Assembly: GCA_964017185.1 (NCBI GenBank)
Contig: OZ024875.1
Location: forward strand, 32,249,456-32,313,455
Reading direction: 5' to 3'
Source: Rugalucina vietnamica
Lineage: Eukaryota; Mollusca; Bivalvia; Lucinida; Lucinidae
Length of the DNA stretch: 64,000 nucleotides
The stretch's first letter is position 1, and every line of letters begins with the position of its first letter. A program made the position numbers and the translations under genes. Below the pieces are notes generated by a model, which made no database searches, was not told where the DNA came from, and was given only the letters and a program-made list of their open reading frames with translations. Positions 12,101 through 23,950 of this stretch are shown in pieces.

Positions 12101-12194
12101 TTTTACGTTATAATTATTATTATTATGGTTTCAAATGAGCACTATTTCGACGACCGAATAAAACCATTTGATAAATAAAACATTTTAGGCTCAT

Positions 12195-12330
12195 TATGAC
12201 ATCATCAGAATAGGCGAGGCGGTTAAAACGTGTACCCACAATCTAAGTCTTGAACAAACAAGAAAGATATCTAAGTTTCTAGAGAAATTTTCATTTTTTC
12301 TGTTTATTGCATGGGCAAATTTTCGTTATG
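12195..12330. mobile_element. MITE family B fragment
   Basis: Half of a family B element: 'cgaggcggtt', 'gtgtacccacaatct', then 'ttattgcatgggcaaa'. The other half is missing. Confidence 0.65.
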
Positions 12331-12488
12331 TTTTTATCTACAGGGATATCTAGAGAGAGTTATGTTGCAGCGACGAAGGGCTGAAGAACTGAAGTTTATC
12401 TGTCACAGCTGTTCTCAACAAGTGGATGAGGTAACAAATGCATAAGTATAATACACTTTACGGGTTTGTACTAAAGTGCTTGAATAAG

Positions 12489-12640
12489 GTACAAGTAGGC
12501 AATGATCAGGAAAATGCGCACAGAAAAAAATCACACTCCAAACCCCGAGGTAGGGAAAAAACTGAATTGACAATTAGGTACTAATACTTAAAACATATCG
12601 TAAGCCGAGTGAGCTGCTATTGAGTGTTTGAAACATAAAT
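12489..12640. repeat. GGTACAAGTAGGC-family repeat, end fragment
   Basis: The first of five copies of a dispersed repeat whose one end reads 'ggtacaagtaggcaa', followed by 'gatcaggaaaa'. Fuller copies: 16120-16690, 25214-25774 and 46265-46925 (opposite strand), with a partial at 31140-31320. No inverted termini or coding potential were seen, so the class is undetermined. Confidence 0.75.
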
Positions 12641-12884
12641 TTTGTAAAACTAATATTTTTATTATGCTACTTTGTACCTATTTTTACAGATCGCAGAAGA
12701 AGCTACGGAAGAGTCGTTTATGCTAGAGCCCCCACCACTGTCCCCGCAGCTGCCAACCCTAGAACGAGTTGTGAGTATATTTCACATTGTCAGAAAATAT
12801 TTTTCATTAGAGTTCATTATCAATGCTTGTGTTATTGGATTTTCAAATCCGACAATTTTCAAATCCGACACATGCGCAGTGGAG

Positions 12885-13937
12885 CAGTCTAAATGTGTTC
12901 CTGAATCTGAATCTGAATAGTTTACTGGTGACACGCCAAATGACATTATTTCACCTCCCTCATCCAATCGATTTAACCTCTCCGATTAACATTGTCAATA
13001 AACTGCTACTCAGAGAATCAATATCAGATCTGACTCAGAATAGTTTACTGGTGAAAAGTCAATTTACAATACCACATCAGGGGGATGGGGCTTGACCGGA
13101 GGGGACTAAACCAGAGCTCTCACAAGAGAAGTAAATTTCTGACATTTCAGCAGATGAGATCAGAGAATCAGGGACGTCATTCCAATCACTAATTGTCTGG
13201 GGGATAACTATGTAACTAGGCATTTGTACTTGCTGAAGGTATCTAAAAGACCAAGGAGCTAGAGTTGATTCCTAAAACGCATATTTTTGGGGATAAGGTC
13301 ATCAGTAAGTATTTTTGCTCTCCTTTCTAGACTTTTGTAAAGCAATATAATTACAATGTATATCACCCTTCCTTCTTTTATGCAGGGATTCCCATTTTAG
13401 TTTTTAAGGATGCCAGCCATACGACCATTTTCATATGTATAATTCCTACTTACAAACCTTGCTGCACGCTTTTGCACTTTCTCCAAATCATCTATCAGAC
13501 CTTCATAATGAAGGTCCCAAACTCAGCTACCATATTCAAGAATAGGTCTCACCAGACCATTATAAGCAGGGGCAAGAAACAGATTTGCTGTCAAAACACC
13601 AAGAGCCTGCACACATTGCTGATATGAGTATTCCATTTTAGATCCTTAGTTATTGTTACACCGAAGTATTTGATACTTTCAACATTTTCCAACAATGTAC
13701 CCTCAAGTTTGTAAGGAGCCTGAATTTTACATGTCCGTTAGTTCGTCAGCTGCATCATGCTGCACTTGCCGGGTTGAAATCTCATACCCCAGTTTAGGGC
13801 CCAACTACCTAAGCGATCAATATCCTTCGGAAGTTTCACTGTTCGTAACCCCCGCATTCTTGCAAAGTGAACAACAAGGGGCCAAGAACGGTGTCTTGAG
13901 GGACAGCAGATACAACAGGAGCCCATTGAACACATAT
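12885..13937 (-). pseudogene. Decayed non-LTR retrotransposon (RT fragment and 3' tails)
   Basis: Read on the minus strand, this region gives recognisable LINE reverse-transcriptase pieces: a degenerate VPQxTVLGPLLF block at about 13900, DIDRLGSWALNWGMRFQPGKCSMM, then ENVESIKYFGVTITKDLKWN, LVRPILEYGS with an in-frame stop, and EKVQKRAARF at about 13470. The catalytic aspartates are deleted. The 3' end (12885-13140) carries the family tail 'gaatagtttactggtga' with TTCTGA-like repeats (minus sense), partly duplicated. The same tail recurs at 45325-45430 and 62225-62400. Confidence 0.8.
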
Positions 13938-15050
13938 TTAATGATTAGCTATTTTTGAAGCAAATTTTTACCGGTTTTAATGCGATTTGAGCACAGCTAA
14001 TTATTAGCGATTTCGTCTACAAAATATAATGATTAGCGATTTTTGGTAGAAAATTTTACCGACTGATTAGCGACTTGACACATTTTAACGGTTAGCGATT
14101 TCCGGTGAAACTGAAGTAAAATGGGCGCATTTCTTCTCGTGAGCTGACCGTAATTGTGTCTGTGTTTCTAGACGTCGAATTTAAATGCGACAAATAAGTT
14201 AGGGAACGGTGCTATTACATTTGCGCTCATTTTCCAAATATTTCGTTTGCGCTCATTATTCATTTTCGTGCTGAAAAGTATATCAATTGTGCTAAGTTTA
14301 AGTGGACGAAGGTATATTTGCGTGCATTCCTTGGCCATAGCTTCATAGCCGTTTTCGGCGTTATTTGCAAAACATTCAAGACTTTTGCTGTCCATAGAAA
14401 TCTATGCAAACTGAAGATGCTGCATGATTATGTGATTCGGTGATAAAACATGATGTAAGATCCAAACTGAAAGTCGTTCATTCATTGGGAATGACCAGAT
14501 TCAACATTTTATGCATGTTTCGCTTTCCAAAATTGAGCTTTACGGAGTGCAGAAGCAAAAAGACAAACTCGTTTTCAGTAAAAGTGGGGTTTTTCACTCA
14601 TGGAATATTGTATCATCCGTAGCACAAAGAAAAAAATGCTGCGAACTTAAATAATTTGGCATACATATGCATGTAGCTAGGCCAAGATATGACATACATG
14701 TGATAAACAATTCAGTATCACCAGAAATAGAAAATTGGATTTTTTTTCCAACTTTTCCAAAGACCTTAAAGTGTTCCCTTACTTTTAACCATGTGTATAT
14801 AATAGATATTTTCATTCATGCTATTTTACAGAGAGCAGTAGCTTCCTTTTCCTCTTCTGAAATCCCTTTAATTATATTGATAAAGAAAAAAATAATAACC
14901 TGTATGCCAGTAAAAATAATTCAACATCATCACATTAAAGCTATTTTACTGATTTGGCAAAGCGATTTGTTGGCCAAAATTTTACTGCTTAGCGATTTTT
15001 GGACAAAAATTTTACTGATTAGCGATTTCAGAGGTACCCCCATTGAGACC
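13938..15050. mobile_element. TTAGCGATTT word-array element inside LINE debris
   Basis: Both ends consist of irregular copies of 'tgattagcgattt' and 'ttttactga' (13938-14110 and 14935-15045). The 800 bp between has no recognised gene. Its position within retroelement sequence suggests an insertion, but I could not define a target duplication. Confidence 0.5.
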
Positions 15051-15372
15051 CTCCTTTAGCTAACTGAGTTTCACAGCTACGGGATTTCCTTAATGCATGT
15101 TGCCTTTCTTTTTATTATTTTTTTTTACAAATTTTGTCCTAAATCTCACATTTTTTTAAACATATACAACTTTAATTTGCATGTATAAACGTCACGCTCG
15201 ACGTCACGTACAATAATGTCAATGAAATGGGAATCCCTCAAGAATAGGAGGAGGACAGGTTTAATAGACTATGGCATTTCAGACAATACCTGGTAATACA
15301 AAAGTTTTATCGCCCGAAATTATAAGGGAATTGAAATGCTCTCCCTGATTCATTCACTTCCTCCAATATCAC

Positions 15373-15889
15373 GGGGTCTATTCTCTAAGCCTCTATAATC
15401 TGGTGTCGTCCAGGTATAAGCAGGTTCCGGTAGTGGTTGTGAAAAATTTGAATGTAAACAAAGAAATGGAGTAGACAGGTGAACAGGTAAGTTGCATGAT
15501 TACTGTTTTATCTTTTGATTTTGAATAAAATCTTGATGTGCAGTCTCAAGAGAATTTACAAACGCTAGTAGAAATCAAAACTAGAGAGGCGAAGATGCAA
15601 TAGCAAATCAACCAAAATGTACCGCTAGTTTATCTTCTCGCGGATGAGGCACGTGCTTTTACGAGCTTTGAACATTGTCGCTGAACGCTTCTCAAACTTT
15701 TGCAAAGATTTGTTAATGCTTATTTGATGTTTTAATGTGTATCTAGAGACTGCACTTCAAAAATGTACATTGCTGACCTAAGTTCTTATATTTTTCTCAT
15801 TTTATGCAGAAAACAATAAAACACCCGACTAAATTTACCTTAACCAGCACAAATCCCGAGCATATTGGCTTGAAGAATAGACCCCGTGA
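15373..15889. mobile_element. TIR element of about 517 bp
   Basis: Ends are inverted: CACGGGGTCTATTCTCTAAG at the left and, at the right, the complement of a CTTGAAGAATAGACCCCGTG-type end. Target duplication is unclear. No ORF of note. Confidence 0.7.
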
Positions 15890-16119
15890 CTATAGGGTCT
15901 GTAATTGTCTGTCTAAGTCTATTGTGAGAGCTAGTGACTAATTTTCCCAGTCACCACGCTTAGTGAGGATTTGTCATTTTGGTATTTCACCCGTAAAATA
16001 ATCTGGTTTTGAATCTAGTTCTAATTGTCAATTTATAAATATATTACATCGTCTTGTGAAAGAGACAGGAATACAACTTGCTTCAAAGTCCAGTCACGCC
16101 TTTTAAAGTTAAATAAAAT

Positions 16120-16690
16120 GGTACAAGTAGGCAACGATCAGGAAAAGGCGCAATCAGAAAAAATATTCCCACTCCAAAAACCGAGATGGGAAAAAACCAA
16201 ACCAACAATCAAGCACCCACACCATGAAGACACATCGCAAGCCGAACGAGTGCCCTCCCCCCCCCCCCCGCAACAGGCGGCCACTGAGCCACCTAAATCT
16301 AACTAAAACACGACAGCACACATAAGGCGCCAACAGCACAAAAACCCCATGCACAAAGACATAAAACAATAAGAACCACCACAGAAGTATCGCATTGGAA
16401 CGATCAGTAATATAAAATTACTGGCTGGCCCAAACCGGTTTTACAGGTACCTAACCACACCCTTAGCTTCTGCAGTGGTTCACAACACTCAGTCTGTTGT
16501 TCGGTCCTCGTGGTGAATCTCTAGCCAGTCAATGAATCATCATGGAAAAACAAACAAATCATTATAAGCTCAACGATGAAAAAAACGAGGACTCACAGAA
16601 TGGGTAAGCTGCCCGACGATGGAGATCCCTGGGCGCCAAATAACCTACCAAGTTCTGCTGGAAGTAAGAAGGAGAGCCTTTGACGGAGCT
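16120..16690. repeat. GGTACAAGTAGGC-family repeat, full-length copy
   Basis: Runs from 'ggtacaagtaggcaa' through 'accgagatggg', 'ataaggcgccaacagcac', 'ggtcctcgtggtgaatctc' and 'gatggagatccctgggcg'. The last part differs from the 25214 copy. A C-run is present at 16257-16269. Confidence 0.8.
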
Positions 16691-17660
16691 AAAGTGGTAC
16701 CAGTTTATTCGATTTATGACCCCTGCAGGTGCATTATGATCAAGAGAACAGAAGATTGTCATAATGAAGCGATTATCTCTACTCTGCAGGGGGTTATAAA
16801 GAGACCTCTAAAGGGTGATACTTGTGGTACCACTGTTTATTGGTTTTATCGTCCATGATAACGTGCAGTAAAACTGCGCCCCCATATAATCATTATTGAT
16901 TATTCTTTTCAGAGTTATTGTTAGGTCACCAGGTTTTCTAGTGTCTTGCCCCTTATCAGTGGTCATCTAAATAGATAGGAATGCATTTATTTCACACCCG
17001 AACGGCTATGAAGCCAATGAAGAAACATAGCCTACATAACATATACAGTTCTATCAAGCTGCATGATTTCATTCTAAGAGCTCGGTCAGTAGATCATCTA
17101 TGCAGGGTTAGCTTATCTGAACAGATGGTATTTACAGGTTTTACCAGCTGAAATCATTTTTGATAATGTAATATTCTGCATGTTTATCAAAATGTCTTGT
17201 ACTGGCGAATCCACCAGGACTAGGATCAGATGACAAACAACATACAATTTTCAACTTTCGCGGCTTTTACATATGCAAATTTTGCATAGTGAGAAAATAA
17301 TTTTTAATTTGCGGTCATATGGATTTTTAACCAAAATAAAATGTGTATCAGAAATTTAAAGTTCAGTATATATACGTCGTCAACTATTTCCCATTTTACT
17401 GCATTCCATTACGTATGGTAAATGACACCCACAGAAAGAACATTCAACTTAAAATCGGTCATATGTATTCAATATACTGTTTCAAAGCTTTATCCACATT
17501 CTATGGTCATGGTTTATAATTATATATTTATTTAGAAAAATAAATCTTAAAATTCATGGTAGGTGACCTTCAACACCAGGTTAAGTACGAGTATTTAAAA
17601 GTACTCAGTAAAGCACGTTAACATTTACATCGCTTTAGACATGTTAGATGAAAATGTCAT
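16691..17660. other. Intergenic, nothing recognised
   Basis: AT-rich sequence with no exon signature or matched repeat. The short ORFs here show no family signal. Confidence 0.4.
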
Positions 17661-17674
17661 TCTAAATGTTATTC

Positions 17675-17822
17675 ATCTCTCGATGACATTAAAGCAAAAT
17701 CATCTGAATTTCAATCCATACTTTAAGTAATAATTATAAAAACAAATGATACGTCATTTTGATCTAGGATTGAAATTCAGGTTTGTAGCTTTTACTAGAT
17801 GATGCAGTTTTAATGTCCCTGA
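17675..17822. mobile_element. Small foldback element
   Basis: The arms 'gacattaaagcaaaatcatc' and 'aatttcaatcc' are matched by the complement of 'ggattgaaattcagg' and 'gatgcagttttaatgtc'. It is about 145 bp with a diverged loop. Confidence 0.6.
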
Positions 17823-17892
17823 GAAATCAAAATTGCGAACGCTTTTCATAATCCAATGAGAGCTCAAAGTGTGAAATTACATAGCAATTCTT

Positions 17893-18192
17893 ATCATATG
17901 ACGTCGCTGTTTTCCAGTGGATAACGTCATGTCATAAAAATCGTATGACCACACGTGTAATAACACTTTTGCGGGAATAAATAACGTCATTGACGACGTC
18001 CGTAACAACAATGTAAATTTTCATTGAAAATAAGTCCACTTCGAAGGCGATAAAATCCTATTTTAAAAGTCATATGATAAAACGAATCTTACACTCGTGG
18101 TCATTTCATATGAAATTTATCAAACTCACCGAAGGCTCGTTTAATAAATTTCATAATATGAAATGACCACTCGTGTAAGATCCTCTATTTAT
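17893..18192. mobile_element. ATGACGTCGCTG repeat, copy 1
   Basis: About 300 bp from 'tatcatatgacgtcgctg' to 'cgtgtaagatcctctatt'. It ends in a long hairpin (arms 'cttacactcgtggtcatttc' and complement, 18090-18183). A highly similar copy sits in the laccase intron at 23125-23415. Confidence 0.85.
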
Positions 18193-19350
18193 ATAAACAT
18201 TTTATTATCCATGAAGTGTCAGCTATTTGATTCCACACGCCATTATCAATTTTCGGCATGTTTGTCACGTAACCTGAACAGAATTTTGGAGCACTGAGTC
18301 GAAAACGTCAAATATTCGCTTTAAACGTCATGGTGATTCATGATCGACGTCACACCAACGTGTGTAATAAAATGACTAGCATGTTATACATACATAATTA
18401 TAATTCGTAAGACGGCAATTTCCAGTTTACGTGAGTAAACAATCAACATCACAGACTGCTTTTTGGCGTCGCTCTGCCATTAGGCCTAGCGTAGATTACG
18501 TGATTTAAAATGTTTTTAATTGGGTAATGAAGCGAATTGAGAATGACAAATTCATCTTGTGCGATTGTATTGGAAATACGTACTAATTTGCTTTAACTTG
18601 GAAAGAACAATATAGTATTCTTCAAATTGTCTTATGAACGCAAAAATATTGATTTTAAGGACAAGTAGGCACTGGATCTAAATAACGTAGGGGTATTAAC
18701 ATGATGGGTCACGCTTGCCCTCGTAATAAGTGCAAAGAGAGTAATACTTTGACATATAACCGATGATACATAAAAAATTAAAATTTCTAAGAAGGCCTAT
18801 GCCAGAAAAAAAAAGACAAGCTTTCATTGTAGGAAGGCTGGCGCGTGGTCAATATACAATGATTTTTTTTCTCAATATTTTCAATGCGACAAACCCGACG
18901 ATACATTCGATTAAGGTCATAGCATTGTTGGTGCATTTTGCTTGTACGCGATTTTCAGATCAGTGGCTCTTGAAGTCACATGACCACTACCGCGTATAAT
19001 TAAGTTACAGCTCATTAGGTCAAAAAATTTCATCGGTTGATGACGCTGGTTTTGACAATTATTGCGCAAGGTAAGTTTTTGTAGCCCGTAAATAATGTTC
19101 CTTTTTGTATTCATATAAATTACTAGTTACATTTTTTTTATTCGCATACACATTTTATGTCGTGCTAGAGCTGGGATGGGAACATATGTTTGCAAAAAAT
19201 AACTCGAGTCCACAACGTAAACGGTCTCCAACGTCAAATTATATCAGTAACGTAAATAATATGCACAACTAACATTTGCAGCTCAAGCGAATATGTACCA
19301 AATGCATTTATTTATTAATGGTTTCAAGCATAATAATAAACACCGAGTAC
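18193..19350. other. Intergenic, nothing recognised
   Basis: Contains scattered 'gacgtca'-like motifs around 18310-18360 but no gene or repeat boundary that I can support. Confidence 0.35.
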
Positions 19351-19354
19351 AAAT

Positions 19355-19362
19355 TGAAATAA

Positions 19363-19405
<43 letters not shown>

Positions 19406-19410
19406 AAAAA
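19355..19410. repeat. (AAAT)n microsatellite
   Basis: A near-perfect run of about twelve AAAT units ending in an A-run. Confidence 0.95.
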
Positions 19411-19547
19411 AAACAGATCCTGACACCAAAATTTGAAATATAAGGAGGCAATCACATTGAATAGGGCTACAAAGTATATGCACTCCTTGCAAGGTTTAGT
19501 TCTAATTTTCATATATAATTCAGGTAGCCTTGCGTCTTTCTTTACGA

Positions 19548-19825
19548 AAACTTGCCCATGCAATAAACAGATATTTTTTTAGCTTTAAGAATTGAAAATT
19601 TTCATCGGAAAAATGTTGATATTTTTCTTATTTTTGCTCAAAATATAGATTGTGGGTACAAGTTAGAACCGCCTTGGCGAGGCGGTTCTAACGAGTACCC
19701 ACAATCTATGTTTTGGAGCAAAAACAAGAAAAATAGGTAAACGCCTGCAAACCCCAGTTTTTCTGTATAAAAGTGGGGTTCAATGGGGTATACATCAAAC
19801 GGACATGTTTTCCTGATGGTTGCTC
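19548..19825. mobile_element. MITE family B, near-complete copy
   Basis: Left end 'acgaaaacttgcccatgcaa' and right end the complement of 'aaacggacatgttttcctga'. The central inverted repeat is around 'gaaccgccttggcgaggcgg', flanked by 'agattgtgggtac' and its complement. Confidence 0.85.
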
Positions 19826-20228
19826 TGGTGGCAACAAGTAGGATTTTTGTGTGCTTAGGCTCATCGAACATTGATATGTCCATCTTCAAGTAAAACGAAC
19901 GAGAAGTTTAAATATGCTTAAATTCTTAACCTTAGATTTATATAACTAAGTGTAAATAAGTATGATTTTTACATAAGGAAGAGTAAATAATTGTCTGACA
20001 CTAAATCTTTAATAATTATTTAAAACAGACAAACTTAAGAAGCACGCCTGTCGTGTGAAATCTACTTTATTCGTATTTATTCACACGATAAAACAACGCC
20101 ATGGATTTTCATTTAATTTTTCATTAGTCCAATTAGTTAAAAATTGGTGTATTATAATCGAATAAATAATGCCTCTATAGCTAACGACCTGACATGGTCT
20201 TAGCTGGAGCCGTGTTTCTCATGACAAG

Positions 20229-20468
20229 ATATGAGCCGCCTCGTGGGAAAACCAACAATGTGGTTTCCGAACAGGTCTGAAACAAATCAGGCTGTACAGT
20301 TACAAAAAAGAGCTAGAAGCTTGAAATTTTGGATTTAAGTAGAAAAGGAATTGTACTATCCGAGTAGCGAAAACAAAGGCGCTGATCAGCTTCGCGGTTA
20401 CCGCGAAGCTGATCTGCGCCTTTGTTTTCGCCTATGCAGATTGTTGGTTTTCCCATGAGGTGGCTCAT
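20229..20468. mobile_element. MITE family A, near-complete copy
   Basis: Termini are 'atgagccgcctcgtgggaaa' and the complement of 'ttttcccatgaggtggctca'. The central hairpin is 'cttcgcggttaccgcgaag' with arms extending to 'gcgaaaacaaaggcg'. Confidence 0.85.
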
Positions 20469-21117
20469 ATAACGGTTTCTTCAAATCATTCAGTTCTACA
20501 GAAAAAAAGGACCACTCAGAAATTTGACGACACGCTAGTAGGACCTCGAAATAAAACAATCTTTTAAGTAGGATGTTAAACTAGCTTTTATAAATTAAAT
20601 CAAAGTAAGGGTCGTATTTTTATTTTAATTTGAAATTAATCGGTTTTAAATAATTTGTTGTGAATTTAAACGGATATGTTATGTTTAGAATATTATTAAG
20701 TCCGTTTTATAAAAATTTCGAATTACTTGCGTGAGATTCTCGCAATGATTTATTATTATTATTATTATTTGATTTCTGTGGAATCTCTTACAGTGATATT
20801 AATCATTTAGTAAATTTTAGGCCAAATTTTGCGTCATAAACAATATTCGTAATACACAGACTAAAGATTTTCTCATTATCCATATAATATAGCCTTCATG
20901 TAGCTCACATATTAAGCTTAATGAATTTCATATTTAAATACAGTTGCAAAGTTACTCCAGTACAGGAATAAATCCAGATACCATTTTCATTAGAGTAAGT
21001 CCTCAGCTATGAGGCATTTATGTAGCATGAGTTTCATTTGCAATTCTCTGTGCATTATATTCTCATATACCGCTGTAAAGATTTATGCAAAAGGTATGTC
21101 TTCATTTTCATTTGTAG
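20469..21117. other. Upstream region of the laccase gene
   Basis: AT-rich, with a TTA microsatellite at about 20750-20768. The bases just before the ATG (ttttcatttgtag) look like a polypyrimidine tract plus splice acceptor. The 5' UTR may therefore lie in an upstream exon that I could not place. Confidence 0.4.
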
Positions 21118-23095
21118 ATGCGGGCCTTTTCGTTTCTTGTACTCTGCTTCTCACAACTCATGCTTCTGACGGGTGTTGCATGTGAATGCCGAATGGAAGA
21201 TGCCCATTGCGTGTTTTACCTAGAGTTCGAGCACCGTCTTACGATGATGCGACAAAAAGACTTAGTTTTCCCAGCCAATGGAAATGTTTACAAGTATGAC
21301 GTCGTCAATGTTTCTGCGGCAGAGCCAGTCAACGCTCGCGAAGTTATAACTGCGGATGGATGGGAGGAGCCTCGCCTCGTTGTGGCAGTCAACGGAACGG
21401 TACCTGGTCCAGACATTATTGTATATGAAGGCCAGACTGTGACTGTGTATGTCAAGAACCAGTTAAGAAGTGACGCTGTTACAATTCACTGGCACGGACT
21501 CCATCAGAAAATGACCCCATGGATGGACGGCGTGCCATGGGTCACACAATGTCCCATTCTACCAGGACAGACATTTAAGTACGAGTTCAAAGCGAAACCA
21601 AGAGGAACATTCTGGTACCACTCCCATGTTGGGTCCCAGAGATCGATGGGTGCATTCGGAGCTTTTGTTATCAGGGAGAAGATTGAAACAGACGTTGAAG
21701 AACACATTATGCAAATTCAAGACTGGAATCATGATTATGATTCTGACACAGGGCATATGAAAATGTTATATGGGGTCTATGATGGCCGACACAAGTGGTC
21801 CGGATCGCAAAGTCTCGATGGAAGCTTTTTCAGTATGTTTCGATTTCATTCTGGACTCATTAATGGAAAAGGGAGAGTTCACAGCCCAGTCAACAACATG
21901 GCTCCGTTGACAGTTTATGGAGTAGAACAGGGAAAGAAATACAGATTCAGAATTATTGGCACTGGGTCTCTTTACCCATTCCGAGTCTCAGTCGATGACC
22001 ACCCACTTACAGTTATTGCCTCAGATGGTTACGACTTAGAACCGATAACCGCTGAATCGTTTGTTATCAACCCAGGGGAGAGATTCGATTTCGAAATAAC
22101 AACATACAAAGACATTAAAAACTATTGGATACGTGGCGTAACTCTTGAAAAGAATGTTGACCATCGCGTGGAAGCCATTTTGAGGTATAAAGGCGCCGTC
22201 GAAGAAGAGCCAATTACGTCAAGACAGAGCTGCACGGCTGACAATCAGTGCCTGGTACTCAATTGCCCATTTATCTATTATCCAGAGCCCAACACATATT
22301 GCAAAACATTTGATGAACTACGATCTGGAACAACGGAGGACCCTGCACCACCTGTCATAAATGGCAAATTCGAAGAATACTTTCTCAACTTTGCATTTCC
22401 GGGTATCACTTCTTACCCGGGTTCGGTGAATGGTCGTACTTTTGATACTCCTGATGTGAATCCATTACTCCAGCCAGCTGAGTGGCACTCCCCGTGTGAG
22501 GCCCCCGAATGCGGTGATGACAGGCACTGTAAATGTACATTCGCTCTGGATGTTGGACAAGGAGACACGGTACAGATGGTATGGATGAATATGGGTCGAG
22601 GAAAAGGATGGTCACATCCAATACATTTGCATGGGCATTCGTTTTATGTATTGAAGATGGGCTATGGAAGATACAACGAAACATCTGGGAAGATAATGGG
22701 AGATAACTTAGATGTCGACTGCCGAGGTCATCCGGACAGGGAACAAAGTTTCTGCAATGATGCCACCTGGACAAATCAGACATGGCTGAACGGGAATGTC
22801 CCAGGCCTGAACACCGACCGGCCGCCGCGCAAGGATACACTCATCATTCCAACGGGCGGTTATGCTGTCATAAGAATCCGCGCTGATAATCCGGGCATCT
22901 GGAACATGCATTGTCATATTGAACTGCACAATCTAGATGGTATGCAGATGTTGATTAACGAATCATTTACCGAAGTCCCTGAACCTCCCCCAGGATTTCC
23001 AATGTGCCACTCATTCCCACCCAGTCCATACAGACAAGAACAAATTGCAAAGCAGACGAATGATGAAGAACGACGTGGGGACGAGGAGCATGAAG
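21118..23095 (+). CDS. Laccase exon encoding signal peptide and all copper sites
   Basis: A single 1,978-bp exon encoding residues 1-659 and the first base of Gly660. The donor is GAAG|GTATTT. If the intron were retained, translation would run on to a stop ending at 23178, adding 26 residues (ICMFHSLGLSYDVAVFQW...) partly encoded by the repeat and giving a protein without the membrane span. Confidence 0.95.
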
Positions 23096-23950
23096 GTATT
23101 TGTATGTTTCATTCTTTAGGTTTATCATATGACGTCGCTGTTTTCCAGTGGATAACGTCATGTCATAAAGTCGTATGACCATACGTGTATTAACACTTTT
23201 GCGGGAATACGTATCGTCATTGACGACGTCCGTAACAACAATGTAAATTTTTATTGAAAATATGTCCACTTCGAAGGCTATGAAATCCTATTTTAAAAGT
23301 CATATGGTAAAACGAATCTTACACTCGTGGTCATTTCATATGAAATTTATTAAACTCGCCGAAGGCTCGTTTAATAAATTTAATATGAAATGACAACTCT
23401 GTAAGATCCTCTATTTGACTAGAAAGCGAATTTAAATTTCACAGTAATGAATACTTGAAAATCATGCGGAAAGCACATGCTTTCTTCGTCAGAAACGTTT
23501 TGCATACTCAGTTCGATTCACAAGTTCTTGCTGGTCAGTTTCGCTAGATCAAATTATGGTTTCAACTACATAGGCTATTAATAAAATCTCAAGTTTACAC
23601 AATTAAGTTAAAATCAGTTAAAATCAGACATATTACTAATATTCACGATGGACCCTTTGCATTATGACAGGCAGAATGCATACCCATAGACAAAGTGAAA
23701 TATTGAGTGTCAGCAAATTGTTTCACGAGTATGTAACACCTGTTCCTCCATTACAGGGGAATTTAGCCGTGAAACATTTTGGATCGTCGTCGGCATTGCT
23801 ATCGGTGTAGTGCTGCTGCAATTCTTCGTGATCGTCGGGCTCTGCATGTGCATGAAGAGGAGGTCGAGTGGACCCAAGAACATCTCTATGCGTGATGCAA
23901 CTGGACATATTAACGCCGGGTTTACACAAACACAGAAAACCATTACTTGA
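21118..23950 (+). CDS. Laccase-like multicopper oxidase, membrane-anchored (two coding exons)
   Basis: Laccase-family multicopper oxidases oxidise phenols or metal ions with reduction of oxygen to water. Animal members act in cuticle or periostracum cross-linking, pigmentation and immunity. Coding exons 21118-23095 and 23757-23950 join in frame to 723 residues. A signal peptide (MRAFSFLVLCFSQLMLLTGVA) is followed by a Cys-rich stretch. Copper motifs are complete: HWHG at 124-127, WYHSH at 166-170, HPIHLHGH at 500-507 and HCHIELH at 598-604, with the type-1 Cys599 and axial Met609 (spacing +10). The second exon adds a hydrophobic span at about 667-693 followed by KRR and a short Ser/Thr-rich tail, predicting a type I membrane protein with the oxidase outside. 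The 660-bp intron carries a repeat insertion. The start is supported by the signal peptide. The exact substrate cannot be told from sequence. Confidence 0.95.
23125..23415. mobile_element. ATGACGTCGCTG repeat, copy 2, inside laccase intron
   Basis: Nearly the same sequence as 17893-18192, including the terminal hairpin. It begins about 30 bp after the splice donor and supplies the stop codon of the read-through frame. Confidence 0.88.
23757..23950 (+). CDS. Laccase terminal exon (transmembrane anchor)
   Basis: The acceptor is TCCATTACAG. The exon encodes GEFSRETFWIVVGIAIG and further hydrophobic residues, then CMKRRSSGPKN and a stop at 23948-23950. The frame agrees with the first exon, and a hydrophobic span plus basic stop-transfer residues is what a true anchor exon should show. 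Confidence 0.88.

Larger units (their letters stand above)
11870..12770 (+). pseudogene. Cys/His-rich (FLYWCH/MULE-type leader) gene fragment, frameshifted
   Basis: Three exon-like blocks on the plus strand: 11870-11974, 12344-12430 and 12690-12770, each with a good GT donor and, for the last two, an AG acceptor. The first starts MPVYCLECSKVV; in a shifted frame it continues with H-A-V-x-C-D-x-C-E-G-W-Q-H-x-x-C-x-T-G. The second gives GISRESY, then in another frame AEELKFICHSCSQ. The third reads IAEEATEESFMLEP. This Cys/His pattern resembles the N-terminus of FLYWCH- or Mutator-transposase-associated proteins common in mollusc genomes. Two apparent single-base frameshifts and the lack of any downstream transposase body make it a decayed fragment. 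Intron 1 has been invaded by two MITE pieces. Family naming is tentative. Confidence 0.55.

Noticed and set aside
22406-22840. 144-codon minus-strand ORF across the laccase exon
   Set aside because: A shadow of the real plus-strand reading frame, which has all copper motifs and conserved order.
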